Positions 1 through 9,150 of a stretch of 10,566 bases of DNA are shown here, piece by piece. The stretch covers positions 1 to 10,566 of the forward strand of contig CAZDDZ010000087.1 of assembly GCA_964504285.1 (NCBI GenBank), given 5' to 3'. The position numbers and the translations under genes were made by a program. Numbering within the stretch: the first letter of the stretch is position 1; every line of letters starts with the position of its first letter. The stretch comes from Pseudoflavonifractor sp964504285 (GTDB lineage: Bacteria; Bacillota; Clostridia; Oscillospirales; Oscillospiraceae). The notes under the pieces are model-generated. The model saw only the letters and a list, made by a program, of their open reading frames with translations. It had not been told where the DNA came from and made no database searches.

Positions 1-113
1 CGGATTTCAAGGAAAAACGGCGCGGCATGGCGAAATTTTTGTCAAAAGAACGGATACATGGATTTTTCAGAAATGCTCTAGAGCATTTCTGAAAAGTCTG
101 CACGGATTGGGTG
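1..113. other. Intergenic region after holA, window edge
   Basis: This stretch lies downstream of the holA stop codon and runs to the window edge. I see no coding region in it. Its only clear structure is the large palindrome at 61-98. A TTGACA-like hexamer on the minus strand (40-45) has no acceptable -10 partner about 17 nt further on, so I do not call a promoter. In many Bacillota the gene after holA is rpsT (ribosomal protein S20), usually in the opposite orientation; the window stops too early to tell. Confidence 0.6.
61..98. repeat. Large perfect palindrome (32 bp core) downstream of holA
   Basis: Positions 64-95 form a perfect 32-bp palindrome: the arm TTTTCAGAAATGCTCT is followed directly by its reverse complement, centred on CTCTAGAG. 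One G-T mismatch then two further pairs extend the symmetry to 61-98. It begins 16 nt after the holA stop. As RNA it would form a long stem, but the U-rich part is on the 5' arm and the A-rich part on the 3' arm in both directions. An intrinsic terminator needs the opposite polarity (stem followed by a U tract). It could still end the holA message or protect its 3' end, or it could be a protein-binding site or one copy of a dispersed palindromic repeat. Confidence 0.85.
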
Positions 114-1154
114 TTAGGCGCTCCTTTTCCGGGCCAGCTCCAGGAGAAAGCCAATGAGGAGCTCCTCCCCGTCGCTGCCGGTGGATTTCATTTGCAAATC
201 CAGCTCGCCGCAGCGCGCCACGGCACGGCGGCACCAGGGGAGGGAAAAGCGTCTGGCCGCCTGCATGAGCTTATCAGCGGGATAGGCAGAGCGAAGCCCC
301 CACAGCTCCATAAGATAGCCGCTTCCCTTTCCTGCCTCCAGCGCAAGGCGCGCCGAGTAGAGCTGCCGAAGCTGGCGGCCCAGCATGGACAGAAGTTTAA
401 TGGGCGCCTCCTGCATGTGAAAGAGGTCGCCCAGCACCTCAGCCGCCTTTTCAAAGTTCCCGGCGGCAATGGCGTCCGTCATTTGAAAAACCACCGCGTC
501 CAGCTGGGGGGTGGCTACCGCATCAATGTCCTGCCGGGTAACGCGGTGGTGCTTGGCGTAGGCCCCCACCTTCCCAATTTCCGAAATCAGCCCGGTCATC
601 AAATCGCCGCACTGAAAAATCAGGTAGCGCGCCTCCTCCGAGTCGATGTCGTGTCCCTCGGCCTTAAAGCGGCGGCGAATCCAGTCCACCAGATCCCCCT
701 GCTCCTGCCGCTGGAACTGCACCACGCTCCCCTTTGCCTTCACGGCGGCAGCCAACTTGGTGCGGGCATCTGCCTTATAGGCAATTAGGTCATAGACAAA
801 GACCAGGCAGAGATAGTCGGGCAAATCCTCCAGCAGGGCGGCAAGGCCCTCCTTATCCCCCTTGTAGATGTCGTAATCCATGACTACAATGAGGGTGCGC
901 TCACTCATCATAGGAAAGCAGTCAATGAGCATGGCAAGACTTTTAAGGTCAAAATCCTTGCCCTGTAAGACATGGTAGTTAAAATCCTCCAGCCCTTCAG
1001 GCAGGAGTTTTTTTTTCATCTGCCCCAGGTAGAAGTCCCGGAGGTAGGCCTCCTCCCCGTGAAAGACGTAGAGTGTTTGGATGGTACCCTCTGAAATGTC
1101 TTTCTTTAGCTTCTTATACCCGGCGTCGTCCGCCTTTTGCTTTCCGTATGCCAT
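114..1154 (-). CDS. holA: DNA polymerase III subunit delta (clamp loader)
   Basis: This is the delta subunit of the DNA polymerase III clamp loader (346 aa, normal family length). In the cytoplasm it opens the beta sliding clamp so that the delta'/tau complex can load it on primed DNA. The N-terminal part has the family's opening pattern, with VFHGEEAYLRDFYLGQMKKK near residues 30-50, which matches the beta-binding AAA+-like module that lacks a working Walker A motif. The middle shows a TGLISEIGKVGAYA segment before the lid. The helical C-terminal collar domain follows (FQMTDAIAAGNFEKAAEVL, then APIKLLSMLGRQLRQLY). It is the last gene of the XRE-comEC-holA unit. The comEC stop TAA shares its last A with the holA ATG, so translation is almost certainly coupled. 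The family assignment rests on these patterns and on the comEC-holA adjacency common in Bacillota. Confidence 0.93.
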   Translation of the reverse strand: MAYGKQKADDAGYKKLKKDISEGTIQTLYVFHGEEAYLRDFYLGQMKKKLLPEGLEDFNYHVLQGKDFDLKSLAMLIDCFPMMSERTLIVVMDYDIYKGDKEGLAALLEDLPDYLCLVFVYDLIAYKADARTKLAAAVKAKGSVVQFQRQEQGDLVDWIRRRFKAEGHDIDSEEARYLIFQCGDLMTGLISEIGKVGAYAKHHRVTRQDIDAVATPQLDAVVFQMTDAIAAGNFEKAAEVLGDLFHMQEAPIKLLSMLGRQLRQLYSARLALEAGKGSGYLMELWGLRSAYPADKLMQAARRFSLPWCRRAVARCGELDLQMKSTGSDGEELLIGFLLELARKRSA

Positions 1155-3442
1155 TAAGGAGCCTCCTTATTTGCGGTAATAGACACCGTACCCATCAGGT
1201 CGGTGCGGTAAATTTCACAGCCCGCCGCGGCGAGCCGCTCCAGTGCCTCGGCTGTCGGGTGTCCGTACCGGTTGCGCCCCACCGAAATAACGGCATACTC
1301 CGGCGTGGCAGCCAGCAGCAGCTCCTCCGAGCTGGAGTACGCCGAGCCGTGATGACCCACTACCAGCATTTCAATGTCAGGCAAATTGCCGTACCGCACC
1401 AACCGTTTTTCCACCGTGGTGTTCATATCGCCGGTGACAAGTGCGTCAAAGTCGCCGCAGGTGGCCAGGACAGAAAGCCCTTCCTCATTGGCTCCTCCGT
1501 CCCCCAGTGGAGCGTAGATGGTAAGAGCGGTCTCGCCCAGGGGCACCCAGGTATCGGCTTCCACAAAGCGCACCTGAGCACCCTCGGCGGCGGCCAGCGC
1601 CAGTATTTTTTCCCGCAGCGGCTCGTCGGGCTGGGCGTCCGGCACAAGAAGGGTTTTCACCTCCAGCCGAGCCATGAGCTGTTCCACACCGTTTGCATGG
1701 TCTGCGTGAAAATGGGTCAGTATCAGGTAGTCCAGGGTATTGGTGCCCATGGCCTGCACCCCATTGGCGGCAATGTCGCCGGGATCCTCCCCGCCGTTGC
1801 CGCCGCAGTCTACCAGGGCGGTTTTCCCCTGGGAGGTCAGCAGTATGCTTGCCCCCTGCCCCACGTCCAGCACTGAGACCCGCAGGTCGCCGCCCCGCAG
1901 GGTAAGGGTGTGAAAGAGAAAGGCAGCAGCCAAGGTGAGGGCACAGGCAGAAACGGCAATCAGGGGTCGCTTTTTCTCCCCCCGCCACAGCATCCACACC
2001 ACCAGCAGAAGATAGACAAAACCCAGCCACAGGCCGAAGTACCCTTCTGCCGGTACTGCGGCGAAGGGCTGCTTTGCCATAGTCAGCGCCGCCCACTGTA
2101 CATAGAAAATCAGCAGGCTCACCGCCCAGGCCAGCACTTTCCCTACCGCAGGCAAAGCCAGTCCCAGCAGCGCGGCCACCAAGCCGCCCATAAAGGCATC
2201 TGACACCGCCCAAAGTGTAACCAAATTGGCCAGAGGAGCAATCAGGGAAACCGCACCGAAGTAGCAGGCCAGCAAAGGCGTGGTAAAAATCAGCGCACCC
2301 AGACTGGTGGCAAGACTGCCCGCCAGAAAGCGGAACATCTTATGCCACAGCCTTTTGCCAAGCTTTCTCGTCCACCGGTCATAGAGCCGCCCGGTAACCA
2401 AATAAATGCCCGCCACGGCGGCAAAGGAAAGCTGAAGGCTTACACTGGCGGCGGCACGCGGGTTCCACATGAGCAGGAGCATGAGAACGGCGGACAGGGA
2501 AGTCACCCGGTCGTTCTCCCGCCCTAAAAGCGGGGCAATCAAAAGCGCACCCTGGAGATAGACCGCCCGCAGCACCGAAGGGGAATTGCCTGCCACAGCG
2601 GCAAAGAACAGCAGTAGGCCAATGGTCACAACGGCAGCCATACGGCGGCGCTTACCCAGCAGGGTGGTGAGCAGTCCCGCAAAAAAAGAGACATGCAGCC
2701 CGGAAACCGCCACAACATGGGCAATGCCCGTCCGCTGGAGCGCCGAGTAAACCCCGCCGTCCAGCAGAGACTTGTCCCCGGTGATCAGGGCAGTCATAAA
2801 GCCCGCCGCATGGGACGGAAATATAGCCGCCACGCTCTGCTTAATGGCTTTGGACACTGCAAGGGGCCAGTAGTAAACCGGGATTTTCTCCGCCGCCGTC
2901 ACCGTGAGTGCCCCATCGGCGTAGGCGATGAGGTTGATCCCTCGGGAGCGGTAATACTCGGTCTCCTCCCCAAAGCGCAGGTCGGCACGTTGGAGGGCGG
3001 CGGTACAGGAAATTTGATCCCCCGGCTTCAGGCCGGTATATTCACCATCCGCGTAGAGAACGGCCTTGGTATTGGGTATGCCCTCTATGTGGACACGTAC
3101 GGTAAACGCGGTGCCGTACGTGGTGGCGCTGGGCCAGTCGGCAAGGGTGGCTGTCACCATCCCGGTCTGCCCGTCCAGCGCCTGGACGGGGGCGAGAAAA
3201 ATGGCGTCATGCCCCCACGTCCACACAAGACCAAATGCGAGACCCAAGGCCACAATCACGGGCCGCAGGCTTTTCTCCATGGGGCGGGGTCTTTTCCCCT
3301 TTTTTCTCCCCGCCAGCGCAACGACGCACCCTGCGACTGCGCAAGCACCCGCAAGGTATAGTAGTATGGCTTCGGGGATGAGGTAGACTGCCACAAATAC
3401 CGCCACCGCGAAGGGAATGGCAAAGCAGGCAAGCTTACGCAT
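1154..3442 (-). CDS. comEC: ComEC/Rec2 family DNA-uptake channel protein
   Basis: This is the inner-membrane channel that carries single-stranded DNA into the cytoplasm during natural transformation (762 aa, typical length). The domains appear in family order. First come N-terminal membrane segments and the DUF4131/OB-like extracytoplasmic region (about residues 1-190). Next is the polytopic Competence domain (about 200-490), which carries the hallmark VSGLHVSFF with His250. Last is a C-terminal metallo-beta-lactamase-like domain (about 515-760). This domain has HFHADH at residues 577-582, Asp672 in TGDMNT and GHHGSA with His697/His698, so the metal-binding residues are kept and the nuclease-like domain looks intact. 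Its ATG overlaps the end of the upstream XRE gene by 8 bp and has no good Shine-Dalgarno, pointing to translational coupling. Many gut clostridia carry comEC without known competence, so transformability is not shown by this gene alone. Confidence 0.95.
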   Translation of the reverse strand: MRKLACFAIPFAVAVFVAVYLIPEAILLYLAGACAVAGCVVALAGRKKGKRPRPMEKSLRPVIVALGLAFGLVWTWGHDAIFLAPVQALDGQTGMVTATLADWPSATTYGTAFTVRVHIEGIPNTKAVLYADGEYTGLKPGDQISCTAALQRADLRFGEETEYYRSRGINLIAYADGALTVTAAEKIPVYYWPLAVSKAIKQSVAAIFPSHAAGFMTALITGDKSLLDGGVYSALQRTGIAHVVAVSGLHVSFFAGLLTTLLGKRRRMAAVVTIGLLLFFAAVAGNSPSVLRAVYLQGALLIAPLLGRENDRVTSLSAVLMLLLMWNPRAAASVSLQLSFAAVAGIYLVTGRLYDRWTRKLGKRLWHKMFRFLAGSLATSLGALIFTTPLLACYFGAVSLIAPLANLVTLWAVSDAFMGGLVAALLGLALPAVGKVLAWAVSLLIFYVQWAALTMAKQPFAAVPAEGYFGLWLGFVYLLLVVWMLWRGEKKRPLIAVSACALTLAAAFLFHTLTLRGGDLRVSVLDVGQGASILLTSQGKTALVDCGGNGGEDPGDIAANGVQAMGTNTLDYLILTHFHADHANGVEQLMARLEVKTLLVPDAQPDEPLREKILALAAAEGAQVRFVEADTWVPLGETALTIYAPLGDGGANEEGLSVLATCGDFDALVTGDMNTTVEKRLVRYGNLPDIEMLVVGHHGSAYSSSEELLLAATPEYAVISVGRNRYGHPTAEALERLAAAGCEIYRTDLMGTVSITANKEAP
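1156..1168 (-). promoter_or_regulatory. holA ribosome binding site inside a 13-nt palindrome
   Basis: The holA Shine-Dalgarno AAGGAGG (1162-1168) sits 7 nt before the ATG, within the last codons of comEC. Together with the next bases it forms the odd palindrome AAGGAGGCTCCTT, whose last base is the first A of the comEC stop codon. In RNA a 5-bp stem with a GGC loop could partly hide the ribosome binding site. This fits a start that opens when ribosomes translate the end of comEC. Confidence 0.6.
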
Positions 3443-3653
3443 GGGGCGCGGCGGGGTTGTCGGTACGGCCTAAAATGTAATCGGTCGACGTACCGTAAAA
3501 TTCAGCAAGCTTAATAACCGCCCAGACCGGGATTTCACGAATCCCCTTCTCGTAGCGCCAGTATACATTGCGATTTAAATTTAAATATTGTGAAATTTCC
3601 AGTTGGCTTTTATCCCAGTCAACGCGCAAATCTTCTATTCTCTGAAAATGCAT
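3435..3653 (-). CDS. Small XRE-family helix-turn-helix regulator
   Basis: This 72-aa protein is almost entirely one HTH_3 (XRE/Cro-CI type) DNA-binding domain. QLEISQYL (residues 17-24) fits helix 2, NRNVYWRYEKG (27-37) fits the recognition helix, and the end IPVWAVIKLAEFYGTSTDYILGRTD is typical of the family. No effector domain is visible. An in-frame ATG exists at 3713, but I prefer 3653: a GGGGTGAT ribosome binding site lies just upstream, the predicted transcript begins near 3715, and the protein then starts right at the HTH fold. An ATG at 3680 with GGAGG 11 nt upstream is a weaker alternative. The gene heads a unit with comEC (8-bp overlap) and holA, so it may control its own promoter and thus comEC; this is inferred. 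Its central part is AT-rich compared with the neighbouring genes. Confidence 0.88.
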   Translation of the reverse strand: MHFQRIEDLRVDWDKSQLEISQYLNLNRNVYWRYEKGIREIPVWAVIKLAEFYGTSTDYILGRTDNPAAPHA

Positions 3654-3656
3654 GAA

Positions 3657-3664
3657 ATCACCCC
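3657..3664 (-). promoter_or_regulatory. Ribosome binding site deciding the XRE gene start
   Basis: GGGGTGAT on the minus strand matches the 16S-complementary sequence GAGGTGAT at 7 of 8 positions. It ends 3 nt before the ATG at 3653, giving normal spacing from the G-rich core. It supports the 72-aa form over the longer in-frame options. Confidence 0.6.
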
Positions 3665-3721
3665 AGAAAAATGCTACCATTCGGCAACATTCCTCCGGGG
3701 TATTTTCACCCATTCGGCTTC

Positions 3722-3750
3722 ATTTTATCACACCTGTATGGATATGGCAA
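3722..3750 (-). promoter_or_regulatory. Predicted sigma-A promoter of the XRE-comEC-holA unit
   Basis: The -35 box TTGCCA (3745-3750) and the -10 box TAAAAT (3722-3727) are separated by 17 nt, and a TG at the extended -10 position precedes the -10 box. Transcription would begin near 3715 and leave about 60 nt of leader before the XRE ATG. The -35 box lies inside the inverted repeat at 3734-3765. There is no clear terminator between the upstream membrane-protein gene and this promoter, so read-through from upstream is possible. Confidence 0.65.
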
Positions 3751-3765
3751 GGCTTGTCCATACAG
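3734..3765. promoter_or_regulatory. Inverted repeat over the -35 box, candidate operator
   Basis: The arms CTGTATGGA (3734-3742) and TCCATACAG (3757-3765) are perfect 9-bp inverted repeats separated by 14 bp. The spacer holds the -35 box and a second small dyad, CAAG-G-CTTG (3748-3756). Symmetry around a promoter, directly upstream of a gene for a dimer-forming XRE-type DNA-binding protein, is the usual layout of an autoregulatory operator. That this protein binds here is inferred. No U tract follows on either strand, so it is not an intrinsic terminator. Confidence 0.5.
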
Positions 3766-3825
3766 AGGGGGGGCAAGGAACCCGCAGTCACGGTCTGCCC
3801 CATTCCCAGCCACATTTTTTACGTC

Positions 3826-5862
3826 TCATTTCCCCAGCTCCGCAGGGACCCGATAGAGCTCCTGATAGTCCGGGTACTTCTCGGTCAATCTGTCCGAAAT
3901 ACTCTGGTACTCGGCCGCCGTCACATCCCGAACGCGCTCGTAGACATAGACTTTCACGCCCCCCGCCAGGGTAAACCGGGCAGACATGGGGCGAAAGGCC
4001 GCGCCGGTGTTGGTGCCATCCAGCAGGTCGTGGGCCAGGAGAGCCATAATCTGCTGGTTTTCCTCACCAAGATGGGTCTGCACGGGGTCGGTAACAATGA
4101 GGTAGTCGCAGCTTAGCACATTCCACGAGAAGCCGTCCCGCTTATCCACGGTGCTCATATAAACCATTTTTGTCTTGCTCCCGCTTCCTGCCGGAATGTC
4201 CAGCGAGGCAAGTAGATTATCATACACGTCGCCATTGAAGGCAAAGGAGGAAGCCACTACCGCAGCCGTCTTAGGCCCTTGGGCAGAAAGCCCGTCCATA
4301 TAGCTGCGCAGCGCCACCAGCTCCATCAAATCGGTGCGCCGGGGGCCACGGTAGGAGAAGGCAGGCAGCGCATTGGGCTGTACAATTTCCGCCACCGACG
4401 CGGGCTGTATCCGCGGCAGGAAGGGGCTTGCCGCAAGTACCCCCGCCAAAACCCAAACGCAGGGCTGCCGCCAGCCCCAGTCGGGCAGCTCACTCATTCC
4501 CCTTGCCAGGAGTACCGCCAAGGCGGGCAGATAGAGAAGCAGATGCTGCTGTCCGTGGGACTGCACCCGGGTAAACACCAAAAAGCAAAGCATAAGCTGG
4601 CCCAAGGCCAAAATAGTCTCCCCCCGCAGGGCGGGGCGGCGAATAAGGAGAAACAATCCCGCCAGCAGGGCAAGGGTCAGCACCACCCAGCCAAAATAGC
4701 GGCAAAAGAGCATAATGTCGCTGCGCATGCCAAGGGCGTAGGCCGAGTAAATGTCGCCATAGCGCACGGATAAAATTTTATCCACCAAAAAGCTCTGTGC
4801 AAAAAACAGGCTGCACACCGCGCCGGTGCACAGGAGCATGAGCCAGTCAGTCCACACCTTGCGCTGGGTCAGCAGCTTTTTCAGCAGTGCCGCCGCGCCA
4901 AAACTCATGGCGAAGAAAAAAAAGTACCGCCGCAGAAGAAAGGTCAGCACCAGGAGGATCCCCGTCAGAACGCCCCGCGCCCGTGGGTTTCGTGTCTCGT
5001 CGGTGTAGATGACAAAGGCCCAGATGGCGGCGGAGGCCGCCGCCACATCTACAAATCCCACCAGGGCTGTGTACACCAGCATCGGCAGCCCCAGTGTCAG
5101 CATCACTCCGCCGCCCTTGCCCATGCGCCCTCCCAGCACACACAGACCCCATACACCGGGCAGGAGGTAGAGGTTTACGACACTGAGCACAAAGACATAC
5201 CGCCCGGTACCCAAAAGCCGCATAACCAGAGAAATAGGCCAGGCCAGCAGGTAGTTGTAGTCCATGGTAATGACGCTTTGAAGCACTTCCCGCAGCTGCC
5301 CCAGTCCCAGCGGGGCCCGGGAAAGTGCGGTGGCATTCATCCAGTAGCCCGCCGTGTCCCAAATATAGACGGTAGCGCTGCCTGCCACATAGACCGCCGC
5401 CAGAATATTGAAAAACAGCGCCAGACCCAGCAGAACCCGCCCGTCCATCTTTGGGGGACGACCGTAGTCCCGGACGGCCTTCACCGCCGCCAGGGTCAGC
5501 ATACCCATGAAAATGCCGCTGCCCAGGTGGCACAAGATCCGGAAGGCCAGGGTGCCGATGAGCAAACCGGATGCGTCAAACATGGCGTAGCTGGTATCCA
5601 GCAGACCGCCCAGCAAAAAACCGGGCAGAAAAACCAGTAGGTTCTTGTACCACTGCTCAAAGGGCAGGAAGTACCGCTCGGCCAGCGCAAAGCGTAAAAA
5701 GAGCAGTACGCACGCCACCGCCAGCAGCAGGGCCGCAGGAGCCAGCAGTCTGCCGGGTAAATGTCCACCCAGCACAGCCCAGAGCCGCGTCAGGGCAAGG
5801 CTGAACAGCCCCGGCAGCGCAGCCGCCCCGCAGCTCCAACGCAAAATTCGATTCTGCTCCAT
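3826..5862 (-). CDS. Large polytopic membrane protein, GT-C glycosyltransferase-like
   Basis: I do not recognise a specific family with certainty. The 678-aa protein has roughly ten to twelve hydrophobic segments in residues 1-480 and a soluble, probably extracytoplasmic C-terminal region (about 485-678). The layout resembles GT-C glycosyltransferases of the GT39/ArnT type, which use lipid-linked sugars at the outer membrane face. After the early membrane segments, VYIWDTAGYW carries Asp169, which could be the first-loop acidic residue of that fold. It is followed by DYNYLLAWPISLVMRLLG, like the 'PPLYYLLLA' stretch of such enzymes. C-terminal motifs are not diagnostic. The ATG lies 7 nt after the hinT stop with no recognisable Shine-Dalgarno, so translation probably depends on re-initiation from hinT. 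An acyltransferase gene nearby would fit envelope or surface-glycan modification, but the substrate is unknown. Confidence 0.85.
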   Translation of the reverse strand: MEQNRILRWSCGAAALPGLFSLALTRLWAVLGGHLPGRLLAPAALLLAVACVLLFLRFALAERYFLPFEQWYKNLLVFLPGFLLGGLLDTSYAMFDASGLLIGTLAFRILCHLGSGIFMGMLTLAAVKAVRDYGRPPKMDGRVLLGLALFFNILAAVYVAGSATVYIWDTAGYWMNATALSRAPLGLGQLREVLQSVITMDYNYLLAWPISLVMRLLGTGRYVFVLSVVNLYLLPGVWGLCVLGGRMGKGGGVMLTLGLPMLVYTALVGFVDVAAASAAIWAFVIYTDETRNPRARGVLTGILLVLTFLLRRYFFFFAMSFGAAALLKKLLTQRKVWTDWLMLLCTGAVCSLFFAQSFLVDKILSVRYGDIYSAYALGMRSDIMLFCRYFGWVVLTLALLAGLFLLIRRPALRGETILALGQLMLCFLVFTRVQSHGQQHLLLYLPALAVLLARGMSELPDWGWRQPCVWVLAGVLAASPFLPRIQPASVAEIVQPNALPAFSYRGPRRTDLMELVALRSYMDGLSAQGPKTAAVVASSFAFNGDVYDNLLASLDIPAGSGSKTKMVYMSTVDKRDGFSWNVLSCDYLIVTDPVQTHLGEENQQIMALLAHDLLDGTNTGAAFRPMSARFTLAGGVKVYVYERVRDVTAAEYQSISDRLTEKYPDYQELYRVPAELGK

Positions 5863-5869
5863 ATTGTTT

Positions 5870-6208
5870 TTAGCCCGGCGGCCAGGTCATATCCCGACCG
5901 GCCAGCACATGAAAGTGGAGGTGGGGAACACTCTGCCCCGCCTGCTCTCCGCAGTTGGAGACCACGCGGAAATCAGCAAGACCCAGCTCCTCTGTCACCT
6001 TGGAAATGACCTCAAAAATATGAGCCACCACAGCGGAGTTTTCCCTTGTCACCGCCCCGCAGGACGGAATATGTGCCTTGGGAATCACCAGAAAATGCGT
6101 CGGTGCCTGCGGCTCGATGTCATAGAAGGCGAGGCAGTGGTCGTCCTCGTATACCTTTTTGCACGGAATATCCCCGGCGATGATTTTACAAAATAAACAG
6201 TCGGACAT
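5870..6208 (-). CDS. hinT: HIT-family purine nucleoside phosphoramidase (HinT-like)
   Basis: This is a histidine-triad protein of the HinT branch (112 aa, normal length), a small cytoplasmic dimer that hydrolyses AMP-linked substrates such as adenosine phosphoramidates and aminoacyl-adenylates. It shows the N-terminal CLFCKIIAGDIP block (Cys4, Cys7), the THFLVIPKAHI strand and the triad HLHFH at residues 96-100. His98 is the expected nucleophile by family rule. The C-terminal WPPG is typical of HinT and marks a complete protein. The start is secure: AAAGGAGGTC lies just upstream and a promoter sits at 6238-6265. HinT proteins can clear adenylates released by aminoacyl-tRNA synthetases, so lying next to alaS is suggestive; however, a terminator and a new promoter separate the two genes. 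Confidence 0.95.
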   Translation of the reverse strand: MSDCLFCKIIAGDIPCKKVYEDDHCLAFYDIEPQAPTHFLVIPKAHIPSCGAVTRENSAVVAHIFEVISKVTEELGLADFRVVSNCGEQAGQSVPHLHFHVLAGRDMTWPPG

Positions 6209-6237
6209 AGGAATGACCTCCTTTGGGTGTTTTCTCT

Positions 6238-6265
6238 ATTTTACCAGACTGTATCAAAAGTGCAA
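6238..6265 (-). promoter_or_regulatory. Predicted promoter for hinT and the membrane protein gene
   Basis: TTGCAC (6260-6265) and TAAAAT (6238-6243) are 16 nt apart, with TGG just before the -10 box giving an extended -10 element. The likely start near 6231 leaves a short leader carrying the strong hinT ribosome binding site. It lies immediately after the alaS terminator, which separates the hinT unit from alaS transcription. Confidence 0.65.
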
Positions 6266-6270
6266 GCCAT

Positions 6271-6305
6271 AAGAAAAGAAAGCGGCGGGAGCAAGCCCCC
6301 GCCGC
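6271..6305 (-). terminator. Intrinsic terminator of alaS
   Basis: On the minus strand GCGGCGGGGG pairs with CTCCCGCCGC around a CTTG loop (6282-6305). This gives a 10-bp, very GC-rich stem with one G-U pair, followed by TTTCTTTTCTT (6271-6281). It is the last of five tandem hairpins after alaS and the only one with a U-rich tail. Confidence 0.8.
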
Positions 6306-6310
6306 CGTTT

Positions 6311-6430
6311 CCCAGACGATGTGCCATCGTCCGGGAGCCCGTTCCCCTTCAATCTGCTCGGGCGAACTGAATTCGCCCGGCATCAAGGTTTTGCCTGCGG
6401 CAAAACGCTTGTACGGCGCATTCGCGCCGT
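6311..6430. repeat. Array of four tandem hairpins between alaS and its terminator
   Basis: Four separate inverted repeats follow one another. ACGGCGC/GCGCCGT with a 4-nt loop is at 6413-6430. GTTTTGCC/GGCAAAAC with a 3-nt loop is at 6388-6406. CGGGCGAA/TTCGCCCG with a 5-nt loop is at 6359-6379. GACGATG/CATCGTC with a 3-nt loop is at 6315-6331, extended by CCC/GGG across one mismatch to 6311-6335. The stems have unrelated sequences; two share the loop GCA on the minus strand, a GNA-type triloop. None has a U tract. The array begins 10 nt after the alaS stop and leads into the terminator hairpin. It encodes nothing I can recognise. It may be a dispersed repeat element, an mRNA 3'-end stabiliser or a processed small-RNA source; I cannot choose between these. 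Confidence 0.8.
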
Positions 6431-6440
6431 CATGGGCGGC

Positions 6441-9083
<2,643 letters not shown>

Positions 9084-9150
9084 TGGTAGTTACCTCCTAT
9101 TTTGTGGGCGGCCAAAGGACGCCCCTGCGGTTATTGGGTTGCCGTACCAT

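Noticed and set aside
40..45. TTGACA on the minus strand as a promoter -35 box leading out of the window
   Set aside because: At 16-18 nt spacing the sequence is GC-rich with no -10-like hexamer.
61..98. Calling the palindrome an intrinsic terminator of holA
   Set aside because: No U tract follows the stem on either strand; the A/T-rich ends have the opposite polarity.
111..788. Long plus-strand reading frame opposite holA
   Set aside because: It is antisense to a clearly recognised gene, its predicted protein resembles no family, and long antisense frames are expected in GC-rich coding DNA. The same holds for plus-strand frames at 1073-1876, 2693-3361, 6846-7427 and 8433-9065.
1154..3653. 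A complete natural-competence locus
   Set aside because: Only comEC is present; comEA, comFC, pilus genes and dprA are not in the window, and comEC occurs in many species not known to be transformable.
3654..3713. Longer form of the XRE protein starting at 3713
   Set aside because: The extra 20 residues fit no HTH fold, the ribosome binding site is weak, and the predicted transcript starts only about 2 nt before that ATG.
3767..3773. Run of seven G on the plus strand as a phase-variable tract
   Set aside because: It is short, lies outside any coding region and upstream of the -35 box, and one sequence gives no evidence of length change.
9088..9150. Second regulatory hairpin between the T-box terminator and alaS
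   Set aside because: Only a weak GGGCG/CGCCC pairing with a long loop is visible; nothing beyond the normal ribosome binding site can be supported.
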